A DNA stretch of 15,142 nucleotides from positions 1 through 15,142 of the forward strand of contig JAKAPO010000023.1 of the NCBI GenBank assembly GCA_021807065.1, written 5' to 3'. The notes beneath the pieces are model-generated. The model made no database searches and was not told the DNA's origin. It saw only the letters and a program-made list of their open reading frames with translations. This document shows, in pieces, positions 1 to 7,140 of this stretch; positions within the stretch are counted from its first letter, which is position 1; every line of letters starts with the position of its first letter. The translations under genes and the position numbers were made by a program. Source of the stretch: a bacterium (lineage in GTDB: Bacteria > Vulcanimicrobiota > Vulcanimicrobiia > Vulcanimicrobiales > Vulcanimicrobiaceae).

Positions 1-1417
1 CCGAGGAATCGTACTCGTAGGAGATCGTGGCGCCGTCCGGGCGGGTGATCGACTGCAGCTCATCGGGCCCGGTCCCATTGAGCAGTGCGAAGGTGAGCGT
101 GAGCGACTGCCCGTCGCTGTGAGAAACAACGATCTGGGTCAGGTTCTCCGGGTTCGTGTCGTTGCCGTTGGCCCACGAGTAGGTGAAGATCAGGCTGCTG
201 TTGACGTTGCGCCCTTGGATCGCGAGCACGCGGCCTGCGAGCCCTCCGGGAATCTGCGTGCCGCAAGTCGAGGGCTGGTTCGGCGCCTCGAAGTAGTAGG
301 CGGTGCCGGTCTTCTTCGTCCAGTAGTAGCCGCAGCTTCCGTCGCTCGTCAGCGTCGTGTAGTTGTTGGCGCCGGCGCTCGTGCAGGATTGCCAGCCACC
401 GCTTCCATTTGCGCAGAAGTCGTAGCGTGCCCCGTCGATATCGTAGACCGAGATGATGTTGTCGGTTGCGTTGTACGCTAAGTGCGCGTCGAACGTGTTC
501 GTCCAGCCGTTGCCGAAGACCGAGGGGGTCGAGCCGTCGGTGCCGCTGGCATCGTGGTGGCTCTGCGAATTGTACGTACGTCGGAAGGCGAGGTCGACGC
601 CGCGTTCGGGAACGTCCAGATCGTCGACTTGCACCACCAGGTTGCCGTTGCCGACGTTGACCATCGCCTTGCCGATGCCGGGCAGCGGCTCCTCCTCGTA
701 GGTCCAGTAATGATTGATGCCGGTGGTCCCGTTTGATCCCGGCGGCGGCGTTGCGGTGGGACTCGCCGTAGGCGTCGGAGCCGAGGTAGGCGTCGGTGAT
801 GGCGTCGGCGTGGGAGTAGGCGTTGGCGAGGCTGTCGGCGGCGGCGAGTATGTGAAGCATCCATGCAGGCCGCAGAAGAATGGGCGCGCATGGCCAGGCG
901 CGGTCGTTGCTTGCTGGCGTGGCGGTGCCGGAACGATGAACCCACCACGGGCGTTCCAGCGTGGCGTGAACGAGAGTCGCAGCGTCCTCGTCCTACTCTC
1001 TGCTGCGCGACTTCCGGGTGGCGTGCTGCGACGCATCGCCATTGGGTCGCGCGGCGCCTCGCGCGGATCGATTGCTCGTGGACCATGTCTTCCGGGGACG
1101 TGCACCGCGATTCCGTAGCGGAGCGTCATCCGGGCGTTGCGCCAACGGCTCGCGCTCGGCGGTCGCGCGATGCGCAGGACATGCGGGAACACAGGGCGCG
1201 GCGCATGCATCGCCTCGTAGCGCGCAAACTGCCCTGCGAACATGGCATGCATCGCAGAGTTGAGCCACGCATTGTGCAGCGGAACTACCGCCGCGACAAG
1301 CGTCTCGCCAATAGCGGCGAACGGATTCCCGACAGAATCCGAAGCCGCGAGCGCCGATGCCCCCGAACTCTGGGTAAGCATGACCGTGAAGAGAACGCCG
1401 GCGATGATGCGTCGCAT
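1..1417 (-). CDS. Exported RHS/YD-repeat protein, N-terminal part (runs off the left edge)
   Basis: The frame is open from ATG at 1417 to the window edge (472 codons, 3' end missing). Residues 1-24 form a clean Sec signal peptide (MRRIIAGVLF..., cleavage near ALA-A). Residues 25-185 are unassigned and Arg/Pro-rich. Residues 191-227 are a Pro/Thr/Ser linker. From residue 236 comes the typical opening of RHS cell-surface proteins: VNVGNGNLVV (254-263), DVPERGVDLAFRRTYNSQS, then FGNGWTNTFDAHL (301-313), and a first YD-type unit LQSITRPDGATISYEYD (454-470). Known RHS proteins build a beta-cocoon and often end in a variable C-terminal toxin; that end is outside the window. The start is set by GGAGGT at 1425-1430, seven bases upstream, and by the signal peptide. 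A sigma70-like promoter lies just upstream. Other frames across this stretch are longer in places but give low-complexity Arg-rich nonsense. The RHS assignment is confident; the function is not. Confidence 0.85.
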   Translation of the reverse strand, partial: MRRIIAGVLFTVMLTQSSGASALAASDSVGNPFAAIGETLVAAVVPLHNAWLNSAMHAMFAGQFARYEAMHAPRPVFPHVLRIARPPSASRWRNARMTLRYGIAVHVPGRHGPRAIDPREAPRDPMAMRRSTPPGSRAAESRTRTLRLSFTPRWNARGGFIVPAPPRQQATTAPGHARPFFCGLHGCFTYSPPPTASPTPTPTPTPSPTPTSAPTPTASPTATPPPGSNGTTGINHYWTYEEEPLPGIGKAMVNVGNGNLVVQVDDLDVPERGVDLAFRRTYNSQSHHDASGTDGSTPSVFGNGWTNTFDAHLAYNATDNIISVYDIDGARYDFCANGSGGWQSCTSAGANNYTTLTSDGSCGYYWTKKTGTAYYFEAPNQPSTCGTQIPGGLAGRVLAIQGRNVNSSLIFTYSWANGNDTNPENLTQIVVSHSDGQSLTLTFALLNGTGPDELQSITRPDGATISYEYDSS

Positions 1418-1460
1418 GCGAGAGACCTCCGCGCACTACCGAGAAGTAAGCTGTGCGCGC

Positions 1461-1490
1461 AGTATATGACTGCTCGGTTGCAGCGCGCAA
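1461..1490 (-). promoter_or_regulatory. Predicted sigma70-type promoter of the RHS gene
   Basis: Read on the minus strand, TTGCGC (1485-1490) is followed after 18 bases by TATACT (1461-1466). This is five of six matches to the -10 consensus with a weaker -35. A start near 1454 would give a leader of about 35 bases carrying the GGAGGT ribosome site. The match is by eye only. Confidence 0.45.
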
Positions 1491-1545
1491 ATCGAGAATT
1501 TCCAAATAGCTCGCGCTAAACGACGCTACGTTACGTCAGGATGCG

Positions 1546-1584
1546 GTAAGTTGCGGTACACAGCGCCAGTGCGCGCCAACTTAC
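1546..1584. repeat. 8-bp inverted repeat between HTH gene end and RHS promoter
   Basis: GTAAGTTG (1546-1553) and CAACTTAC (1577-1584) form perfect 8-bp arms separated by 23 bases. The left arm sits inside a short direct repeat, TGCGGTA, at 1542-1548 and 1552-1558. It lies just past the stop of the HTH gene and upstream of the RHS promoter, so it may be an operator or a weak transcript-end hairpin. No T-run follows it on either strand. Confidence 0.3.
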
Positions 1585-1591
1585 GCGAAGA

Positions 1592-1825
1592 TCATCCCGA
1601 GAAAGATTTCTTCTCGCCGTTGCCCATCCAGGCCAGCCATTTGTCTCGGAAGATCCGGTACCGCTTCCTTCCTATGAGGGCATGCGGCGCACCCTTGTGC
1701 CTGATTTCGTAGTAGACGACGTGGACGTCGACTCCAAGACAATCGGCAAGTTGTTCCGGGATCATGATGTCCGGCCACTCCGAGATCGGCCGAGGGTACC
1801 GCTTCGTCTTGGTGCGCGCTCTCAC
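1592..1825 (-). CDS. Small excisionase/MerR-type helix-turn-helix protein
   Basis: This is a 77-residue basic protein. The core IPEQLADCLGVDVHVVYYEI (residues 22-41), followed by a basic wing (GRKRYRIFRDKWLAWM), has the layout of the HTH_17/excisionase family of winged-helix DNA-binding domains. These bind DNA as phage and ICE excisionases or as small regulators. The start is GTG at 1825; its last two bases overlap the TGA of the lipoprotein gene (GTGA), so it is probably translationally coupled as the last gene of the secretin operon. No separate ribosome site is needed or visible. Its target is unknown; the inverted repeat at 1546-1584 just past its stop is a candidate. The fold call is reasonably sure, the role is not. 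Confidence 0.75.
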   Translation of the reverse strand: MRARTKTKRYPRPISEWPDIMIPEQLADCLGVDVHVVYYEIRHKGAPHALIGRKRYRIFRDKWLAWMGNGEKKSFSG

Positions 1826-1837
1826 GGCTGCACCACC
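1813..1837 (-). repeat. Gene-junction repeat, copy 2 (lipoprotein/HTH)
   Basis: These 25 bases match 2424-2448 at 24 positions (the only difference is T1820 versus G2431). On the minus strand both copies encode a C-terminal VVQP, the stop, the overlapping GTG start of the next gene, and its first Arg/Ala codons. Confidence 0.8.
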
Positions 1838-2436
1838 AGCACGTCACGATAACTCGTGATCGTGTTGTAGTAGTCCAAATCGCCGAAGTAATAGGTGCCC
1901 GGCTCGAGCGTGAACTCTTGGGAGAAACAGAGCAGCCCGCTCTGCGCCGGCGGAATGCGCCCGGTCGACCAGAAGCTATTGCCGATCACCGTGCCCACCG
2001 GCGAGGCGGCGGGAGATGGAAAGACGTAGGGCGTCGGCGGGAACTTTCCCGCAAACGCCACCGCCGAGTGGAAGATCGTGCCCGCGCCCAACTCGATGTT
2101 GGTGAACTGCACCGTGTTGGTGGTCGTGATCGGCTGACCCGCGTAGGTCTTGCTGATAACCTGCGCCTGACCGGGGATGTCGATGCCGTCGAAGAGCGCA
2201 TAGCCCGCGATCTGACCGTACGGAGAGGTCACCGTCGTCGCCTCGCTGCCGATACCGATCAGGATGAGGTTGGGGTTCGTGCTCTCATTCGTATTGCACG
2301 CGACCGACGGCACCGCGGTCGGGCTCGGCGACGGCGAGACCACCGGAATGACACCTCCTGATTGCTTCGCGCAGCCAAACGTGAGCGCGGAGCTGAGCAC
2401 GCACAGGACGATCCAGATGACCTTGCGCGCGCTCAC
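1822..2436 (-). CDS. Putative lipoprotein of the secretin operon
   Basis: This is a 204-residue protein starting at GTG 2436. It opens with a short basic N-terminus, a hydrophobic stretch (VIWIVLCVLSSALTFGC, residues 6-22) and a cysteine that could be the lipidation site. The lipobox TFGC is atypical, so plain export is also possible. A Pro/Ser-rich tether (SPSPSPTAVPS) follows, then a roughly 160-residue beta-rich domain rich in Thr, Tyr and Gly that I cannot assign. The same frame is open upstream to 2568, but that part is Arg/Gly-rich antisense of the secretin and is rejected. Start and stop both overlap neighbours by four bases (GTGA). Its position directly after a secretin suggests a pilotin-like or accessory outer-membrane lipoprotein. 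This is inference from context only; it has no pilotin signature that I can see. Confidence 0.7.
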   Translation of the reverse strand: MSARKVIWIVLCVLSSALTFGCAKQSGGVIPVVSPSPSPTAVPSVACNTNESTNPNLILIGIGSEATTVTSPYGQIAGYALFDGIDIPGQAQVISKTYAGQPITTTNTVQFTNIELGAGTIFHSAVAFAGKFPPTPYVFPSPAASPVGTVIGNSFWSTGRIPPAQSGLLCFSQEFTLEPGTYYFGDLDYYNTITSYRDVLVVQP

Positions 2437-2448
2437 GGCTGCACCACC
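2424..2448 (-). repeat. Gene-junction repeat, copy 1 (secretin/lipoprotein)
   Basis: This is the near-identical partner of 1813-1837. It spans the secretin's terminal VVQP codons, the TGA stop and the coupled GTG start of the lipoprotein. Confidence 0.8.
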
Positions 2449-4925
2449 GAGAGCGGAACCGGCACCGCAACCATGCCGCCCACCGCGGTCGTCGCAGTCA
2501 GGGTCATCTGCACGTTGCTCTGCCCGACCGGCAGTCCCGCGCTGCTGAAGGTGAAGGTGCTCTGCCACTTGCCCGGTGCAACCATCCGCAGCTGCGCCTC
2601 GGGCAGCATCGTGTTGGAGCCGAAGGTGAGGCGGGTGACGTTGGTCGTGGTGATCGCGGAGATCGTCATCTGCTCTCCGTCACCGATCACGGTGGGCTGC
2701 ACTTGCACGAAGAAGATCTGCGGCGCGGCGTTGGGAGCGGCGTAGTTGTTCGCGGGAGCCGTGCCAAACGTGTAGACATCCGTCTGCGAAAATGCCGATG
2801 GCAGGGCAACGGGTGATGGAGAGACGAGCGGGTGCGGCGTGGCGCTTCCCCCGACGTCGCTCAACGCTGGCGCGTTTCGCTCGCTCGGGATGACAGTAGG
2901 CGCAGGTGTCGGCTCGGGCGGTGAAATCGCAACCGGAACCGGAGTCGGGAGTAGCTGCGCGCGCGGCGCAGGCGGCAGCATCGGCCACGGCGCTGGCGTT
3001 GGCAACGGAACCGTTACCGGCGTCGGCAGCGTAATCGGGACTGGCGTCGGGTTCGGCGTTGCTTCCGGTGCCGTTGGCGGATGCTCGGGGATGACGTGCG
3101 GCGTGATCGAGATCAGGAGTTCGTTGCGCGTGTGCTGCACGTTCGTGTCGCGAAACAGGAAGCCGATCAACGGCAGGTAGCCCAAGAACGGAATCCGCTG
3201 CACCTCGCGCGAGCTGTCGTCCTCGATCAATCCGCCGATCACCAGCGTCTGCCCGTCGCGCAATCCCACGGTCGTGCTGGTATCGCGGGTCTGCACGTTG
3301 GGAACCCCAGCTGCGCTCACCCCCGCCACGCTGTTCACCGTCGGATGCAGCGCAATCGTGATGAGCCCATCGGCGTTGACGACCGGGGTGATGTCGAGCG
3401 TCACGCCGGTTTGGAACGAAGAAATTTGCGAGGTAGGGACCACCCCGGCACCGCCGCCGGTGGTCGTGAGCACGTTGATCGTCTCGCCCGCGCGGATCGT
3501 CGCGGTGTGGCCCGAGAACGTGGTGATCTGCGGGTCCTCCAGGATGCGCGCCTCGTTGTTGGCGATCAGGAAGTTCAGCTCCGCAACCAGACTCAAGGGC
3601 GTGCGCGTCAAGGGCATGAGTCCCAAGAGCCGCCCCGGCAGGCCGTTGGACTGAACCTGCGGCGTCGTCTCGGAGAAGGTCGTCGAGAGCATCGCGCCCG
3701 GAAACTGGAAGCCCAGCTGCTTGGCAACGCCCTCGTCGACTTCCAGAATCTCCGTGTCGAGTACGACCATCGGCGGCATGACGTCGAGCTTGGCGATGAG
3801 TTGCTCGGCGAGTTCGATCGAATAGGGCGAGCCGGTGAGAATAAGCTGGGTCGAGTTGGGCGGGACGGTGACGTGCAGGTCGGGGGCCGACTGCTGCAGC
3901 GCCTGCTGCACGGTTTGGGCGAGGTCGCTCGCGGTGGTGGAGCTGCTGTTACTGCCGGGCATCGCGGCGTTGAGGGAGACCACCGTCATCGAGGGCGCCG
4001 CGCCACCGCTTGCCCCTGGAGCACCGGCAGGCGCAACATCGAGTTGGGCGATGGCTTGCGCGATGCGGTCCTGGATCTCGGTCGATGCAGTGATCGTGAG
4101 CGCGTTGAGGTCCGTATTCACCGCAACGGTTGCATCGGGAAAGGACTGCTCGAGCAGGCTCGCCGTTGAAGCGGCGTCGGCGTAGCGCAGGCGGTAGACG
4201 GTGGCGTAACTCTGGCCGCGCTGCGGTACGTCGAGCTGCGCGATCAGATCCTTCGCGTGCGCAACGTCGTCCGGTGGTCCGCGCAGCACGATGACTGAGC
4301 CCGAGATCGCGACCGCCACGTCGTTCACCTGATGGGCGACGGCGCGGGCGATCGTTCTCACGTTGCCCTGCTGCACGCGCACCGCCTGCGGTGCATAGCG
4401 TGGGCGCGGTGTCGGCGTCTGCAGCGGCGTATCGATCGCCGCGATCACCGTCTTGATCTGCTCGAGATCGTCGGGGCTGGCGACGGTGATGAGCGTGCGA
4501 TTCGGCGCGACGAAGAAGCGCGCGGTGGGGAAGACGCTGCGTAGCCTCTGAATCACCGCAGAAGGCGCGGCATTGTGCAAGACCTCTGCGTCGACGTTTG
4601 CGGCGGCGGGATTACGCACATCGATGCCTTGGAGAATCGTGCGGATCGCATCCGCCTCGTCCGGCGGCGCAATCGCGATCACCGCGTTGGCATGGGCGTC
4701 GACGCGCACGCGCAGCTTCGGGTAGAAGCCGCGCACGATCGCCGCGGCATGCGACGCCGCGAGTTCGTGCAGCGAAACCACCACCGGAACCGGACTCGGT
4801 ACGGGCGCGGGATGATGGCGGCGTGACGCGCCCTTCGCCGCACCGGCGAGCATGAGCGCAGCGGTGGTGCTTGCAAGAGCGGCGCAGAGCACCCGCGCGA
4901 CTATTCTGTCCATCACCCGGTTCAT
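2433..4925 (-). CDS. Secretin (PilQ/GspD superfamily) with Pro-rich linker and extra C-terminal domain
   Basis: This is an 830-residue outer-membrane channel protein. A signal-like hydrophobic N-terminus (residues 8-33) is followed by several N-type alpha/beta repeats at roughly 50-105, 110-165, 180-232, 240-297 and 312-382 (PDDLEQIKTVIAAIDT, SPYSIELAEQLIAKLD). The secretin core is at about 385-612: VVLDTEILEVDE, LIANNEARILEDPQITTFSG, VGLRDGQTLVIGGLIED, and the hallmark IPFLGYLPLIGFLFR (578-592) with ELLISITPHVI. Unusually, the chain continues through a Pro/Thr linker (613-712) and a beta-rich domain of about 95 residues (737-830) not usual in GspD/PilQ. Such secretins serve type II secretion, type IV pili or filamentous phage extrusion. 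No ATPase, pilin or inner-membrane partner lies in this window, so the system is undecided. Start ATG 4925 is preceded by AGAGGG. It is first in an operon with a lipoprotein and an HTH gene. Confidence 0.92.
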   Translation of the reverse strand: MNRVMDRIVARVLCAALASTTAALMLAGAAKGASRRHHPAPVPSPVPVVVSLHELAASHAAAIVRGFYPKLRVRVDAHANAVIAIAPPDEADAIRTILQGIDVRNPAAANVDAEVLHNAAPSAVIQRLRSVFPTARFFVAPNRTLITVASPDDLEQIKTVIAAIDTPLQTPTPRPRYAPQAVRVQQGNVRTIARAVAHQVNDVAVAISGSVIVLRGPPDDVAHAKDLIAQLDVPQRGQSYATVYRLRYADAASTASLLEQSFPDATVAVNTDLNALTITASTEIQDRIAQAIAQLDVAPAGAPGASGGAAPSMTVVSLNAAMPGSNSSSTTASDLAQTVQQALQQSAPDLHVTVPPNSTQLILTGSPYSIELAEQLIAKLDVMPPMVVLDTEILEVDEGVAKQLGFQFPGAMLSTTFSETTPQVQSNGLPGRLLGLMPLTRTPLSLVAELNFLIANNEARILEDPQITTFSGHTATIRAGETINVLTTTGGGAGVVPTSQISSFQTGVTLDITPVVNADGLITIALHPTVNSVAGVSAAGVPNVQTRDTSTTVGLRDGQTLVIGGLIEDDSSREVQRIPFLGYLPLIGFLFRDTNVQHTRNELLISITPHVIPEHPPTAPEATPNPTPVPITLPTPVTVPLPTPAPWPMLPPAPRAQLLPTPVPVAISPPEPTPAPTVIPSERNAPALSDVGGSATPHPLVSPSPVALPSAFSQTDVYTFGTAPANNYAAPNAAPQIFFVQVQPTVIGDGEQMTISAITTTNVTRLTFGSNTMLPEAQLRMVAPGKWQSTFTFSSAGLPVGQSNVQMTLTATTAVGGMVAVPVPLSVVQP
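2840..2894 (-). repeat. Dispersed-repeat-like insertion translated in-frame in the secretin linker
   Basis: On the minus strand this stretch begins GTCATCCCGAGCGAGCGAAA and ends in a GGGGGAAGC run. It closely resembles the GTCATCCCGAGCGA... repeats found scattered between genes in many environmental genomes. Here it is read through as VIPSERNAPALSDVGGS (residues 678-694), inside an otherwise Pro/Thr-only linker. The resemblance is from memory and was not searched. Confidence 0.5.
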
Positions 4926-4973
4926 AGCGATGTCCCTCTAGCCTACACCGCAACGCGACTGAGGGAAATCGTC

Positions 4974-5018
4974 AAAATTGGGCAGTCCGTTTTTGCGAGC
5001 CTCCCCAATTTTGGGGAG
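4974..5018. promoter_or_regulatory. Dyad operator candidate in the divergent secretin/luxR promoter region
   Basis: CTCCCCAATTTTGGGGAG (5001-5018) is a perfect 8-bp dyad with a 2-bp centre. AAAATTGGG (4974-4982) is the exact inverse of CCCAATTTT (5004-5012), about 30 bp away, or near three helical turns. The sites lie in the 150-bp gap between two divergent genes, one of which encodes a DNA-binding regulator. This suggests autoregulation or control of the secretin operon. Confidence 0.5.
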
Positions 5019-5075
5019 ACGCGGCGCACGAGTGCACGGCAAGGAAACCGTAGCGACACGGCGAATTGAACAAAT

Positions 5076-6446
5076 GTGCGACCGGCAGCCAACGTATGTG
5101 CTGCCGCGCTACTTGATCGTGCGCGCCGCGCTTGGGACCAGAACGATCTCGACGAGGTGCGCGAACTGGCAGCTCTCGCGACGGGTGGCGTGCAGCGCGA
5201 CGAAGAGCGTCTCTTCTGGGAGGCGCTGCTCGGCTGCGTGCGGGCGAGTTCGGGCGAAGACGAAGCGGGTACGGTGACACCCGACGATCTCCACGGCATC
5301 GAGCCGGTTGCACGTGCGGAGATCTCCTTCTTCGCCGCGCTTGCCGCGTATCTGCAGCGCGATTACCCCCGCGCCCAGTGGTGGCTGCAGCGCATGCCCA
5401 CGCCGACACCGTCACTGCAGGCGCGCAATCTTCTCCTCGAAGCCGATCTTGCGGCGGCTAAGGATGAACTCGAGCGGTCGGCATCGCTCCTGCTCGCAGC
5501 CGCCGACGTGATGAAGCGCCAAGCGCAGGCGGAGCGGCGGCTGACGGAGCAGGTCGTGCGCGCGCTCTCCCTTCTGGCGAGCGACGTCGTGCTCGAGCCG
5601 GCCCCGCTCGGCGAACTCGAGGGACTGCTCGCGCAGCCACGGCTGCGCTCGATGTCTTCCTCTCTACTGCACCTTCTCGGATGGGCGTATGCGCTGCACG
5701 GCGATCACCGCACTGCCGTAGGCTGCTTCGTGCGCGAGGAGCTCCAAGCGATGACGCCCATCGATCACCTCGCCGCGTGCCTCGATCGCATGACGCTCGT
5801 ATTTCTCACCGACTTGCGCGAGCCCGCGGCAGCCAGTTCAACCACGGCGCTCATCGAGGAGTACGCCCGAGTCCTCAGCTGGGATCGTGTCGACGATCTG
5901 GCTACATTAGCGCAGTGCGCCTGTCTGCTCGCGGAGCTCGGTGCCGTGCAGAGCGCGCTGGGCTGTTGCGACCTGATCGAACGCACGGCGCGCATGGCGG
6001 GCCCGCGCGCATCCCTCGCACACGGGTCGCGACTGACCGCCTCCGTTGCCGAGGCGCGTGCCCTCGCGTTGCACGCCTTCGGCACTCGCGATGCCGCCGA
6101 ACCTGCGAGCCAAGCCTACGCGCTCTTTGGGCGAGTTCGGTGTGAATGGCGCGCTGCCAGAATGGCCACCCTCCTCTATCAGATCGGTCACGCCCACCCC
6201 TGGCAAGAGCGTGCACGCGCGCATCTGTCGCACTACCCGGCAAACGCGTTCCCCCGTCTACTCTCGCTCGGCGTACTCACCCGGCGCGAGCGGGAGATCC
6301 TCACGCTCATTCGAGCGGGGGAGAGGCCCAGGGCCATCGGTGCTCAGCTCCACCTCAAAGAGAGCACCGCGCGCACGCATGTGAAGAATCTCTACCGCAA
6401 GTTCGGCGTTCGCAACTACGCGCAACTCCTGGCGAAGGTGATGTAG
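5076..6446 (+). CDS. LuxR-family transcriptional regulator with helical-repeat N-terminus
   Basis: This is a 456-residue protein. The last 56 residues (401-456) are a classic LuxR/GerE helix-turn-helix: LTRREREILTLIRAGERPRA, then IGAQLHLKESTARTHVKNLYRKFGVRNYAQLL. Residues 1-390 are alpha-helical, Ala/Leu-rich and TPR-like (for example WWLQRMPTPTPSLQARNLLLEADLA). They lack a receiver or autoinducer domain, and I see no P-loop, so this is not a full MalT/LAL protein. The start is GTG 5076: an in-frame TGA at 5067-5069 rules out anything upstream, and the ribosome site is weak. The gene is divergent from the secretin operon, with a dyad between them, so the secretin operon is its most likely target. 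The ligand or partner sensed is unknown. Confidence 0.88.
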   Translation: MRPAANVCAAALLDRARRAWDQNDLDEVRELAALATGGVQRDEERLFWEALLGCVRASSGEDEAGTVTPDDLHGIEPVARAEISFFAALAAYLQRDYPRAQWWLQRMPTPTPSLQARNLLLEADLAAAKDELERSASLLLAAADVMKRQAQAERRLTEQVVRALSLLASDVVLEPAPLGELEGLLAQPRLRSMSSSLLHLLGWAYALHGDHRTAVGCFVREELQAMTPIDHLAACLDRMTLVFLTDLREPAAASSTTALIEEYARVLSWDRVDDLATLAQCACLLAELGAVQSALGCCDLIERTARMAGPRASLAHGSRLTASVAEARALALHAFGTRDAAEPASQAYALFGRVRCEWRAARMATLLYQIGHAHPWQERARAHLSHYPANAFPRLLSLGVLTRREREILTLIRAGERPRAIGAQLHLKESTARTHVKNLYRKFGVRNYAQLLAKVM

Positions 6447-6849
6447 GCTGCGGTCATCCTTGCCGATCCGAATAGCCCTCATCACGGTAGTTTCGGATAA
6501 TCGCCTGCGTGTCCAAAGAGACTAGCTGCAACGATCGTGGAGACGCCACGCACAGCAATCGATCGATCTCCTGATGGCGACCCAACGTTTCGTTCCAACC
6601 TCGACACATCTGCATCAGCCGACTTCCGGGTGAAGACAGTAATATCGCACTGCGGAGAAAAACGAAGCCGACCTGAGACGGCCATCATCGAACTATTTGG
6701 CTCGCGCGAACACCGAACGCGGCTCGAGGACCGCATGGTTCACCGGGTCCGGGGACCGCGTCCTGATTTGAGTGGAGTTTTTAAGCCAACTCCTGTTGCT
6801 ACGTAGAGTTCTCCGTCGTTCCTTTCTTTCTTCTTCCGTCGCGGCAGCC
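6447..6849. other. Intergenic stretch with no supportable gene
   Basis: Two overlapping short open frames exist here, 6482-6736 on the minus strand and 6537-6806 on the plus strand. Neither has a convincing ribosome site, composition or recognisable motif. Small hairpins are present: ATCCGAA/TTCGGAT (6466-6472/6492-6498), which follows the luxR stop and could end its transcript but lacks a T-run; GGTCC-GG-GGACC (6746-6757); and GGAGTT/AACTCC (6774-6793). This is probably decayed sequence at the edge of the mobile-element region. Confidence 0.5.
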
Positions 6850-6924
6850 GCTGTGGACACGGGTGCATGAGCCGTTGCTCGGCGTGACGATGAGCGATGG
6901 AAGCCCATGCACGCTGTCCACAGC
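6850..6924. repeat. Long imperfect inverted repeat next to the IS256 remnant
   Basis: The arms are at 6850-6873 (GCTGTGGACACGGGTGCATG...) and 6903-6924 (GCCCATGCACGCTGTCCACAGC). They share GCTGTGGACA and GTGCATG in inverse orientation, with a loop of about 29 bases. The repeat lies directly beyond the C-terminal stop of the IS256 transposase remnant. It could be part of that element's subterminal end or a separate palindromic element. Confidence 0.5.
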
Positions 6925-6930
6925 TTCGCG

Positions 6931-7125
6931 TTATTGCGTTTTGATTGCGTGCATCGACTCTTCGCTCATGTAGGCGCGTTCGGTGAGCCAATCCTCGGTC
7001 TGTTCGAGAAGCAGCATCGTGATCAGCCGGATCGCCGAGTCGGCATTGGGAAAGATGCCGACGACGTTGGTGCGCTTGCGCAAGACGTTGTTGAGATGTT
7101 CGATCGGGTTGGTCGACCAGAGCAA
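6931..7125 (-). pseudogene. IS256-family (mutator-type) transposase, C-terminal remnant
   Basis: The frame encodes LWSTNPIEHLNNVLRKRTNV, then VGIFPNADSAIRLITMLLLEQTEDWLTERAYMSEESM. This is the well-known C-terminal end of IS256 transposases (STNPIERLN, RRTxVVGIFPN, EQ.(D/E)W...RYM). Only about 65 residues of a protein normally near 400 remain. The catalytic DDE residues upstream are gone. The reading frame stays open to 7218 but loses similarity around 7125-7140, where an unrelated plus-strand gene fragment begins. It is inactive. The break marks a recombination or insertion join. Confidence 0.8.
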
Positions 7126-7140
7126 CGGCATTGCCCAACA

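Noticed and set aside
60..1086. Long minus-strand frames giving Arg-rich proteins of about 200-270 aa (starts at 860 and 1086)
   Set aside because: They overlap the RHS frame, which alone shows a signal peptide, GGAGGT site and recognisable domain. Their products are low-complexity Arg/His/Ala.
863..1519. 218-aa plus-strand open frame
   Set aside because: It is antisense to the RHS N-terminus, Arg-rich and without a ribosome site.
2437..2568. N-terminal extension of the lipoprotein gene to 2568
   Set aside because: The extra residues are antisense-phase reading of the secretin 3' end and would hide the signal sequence.
3081..4169. 362-aa plus-strand open frame
   Set aside because: It is antisense to the secretin core; the frame is kept open by high GC in the coding strand. 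It shows no motif.
6482..6806. Overlapping 84-aa (minus) and 89-aa (plus) frames
   Set aside because: They are mutually exclusive and have no ribosome site, motif or neighbour logic. The stretch is treated as non-coding.
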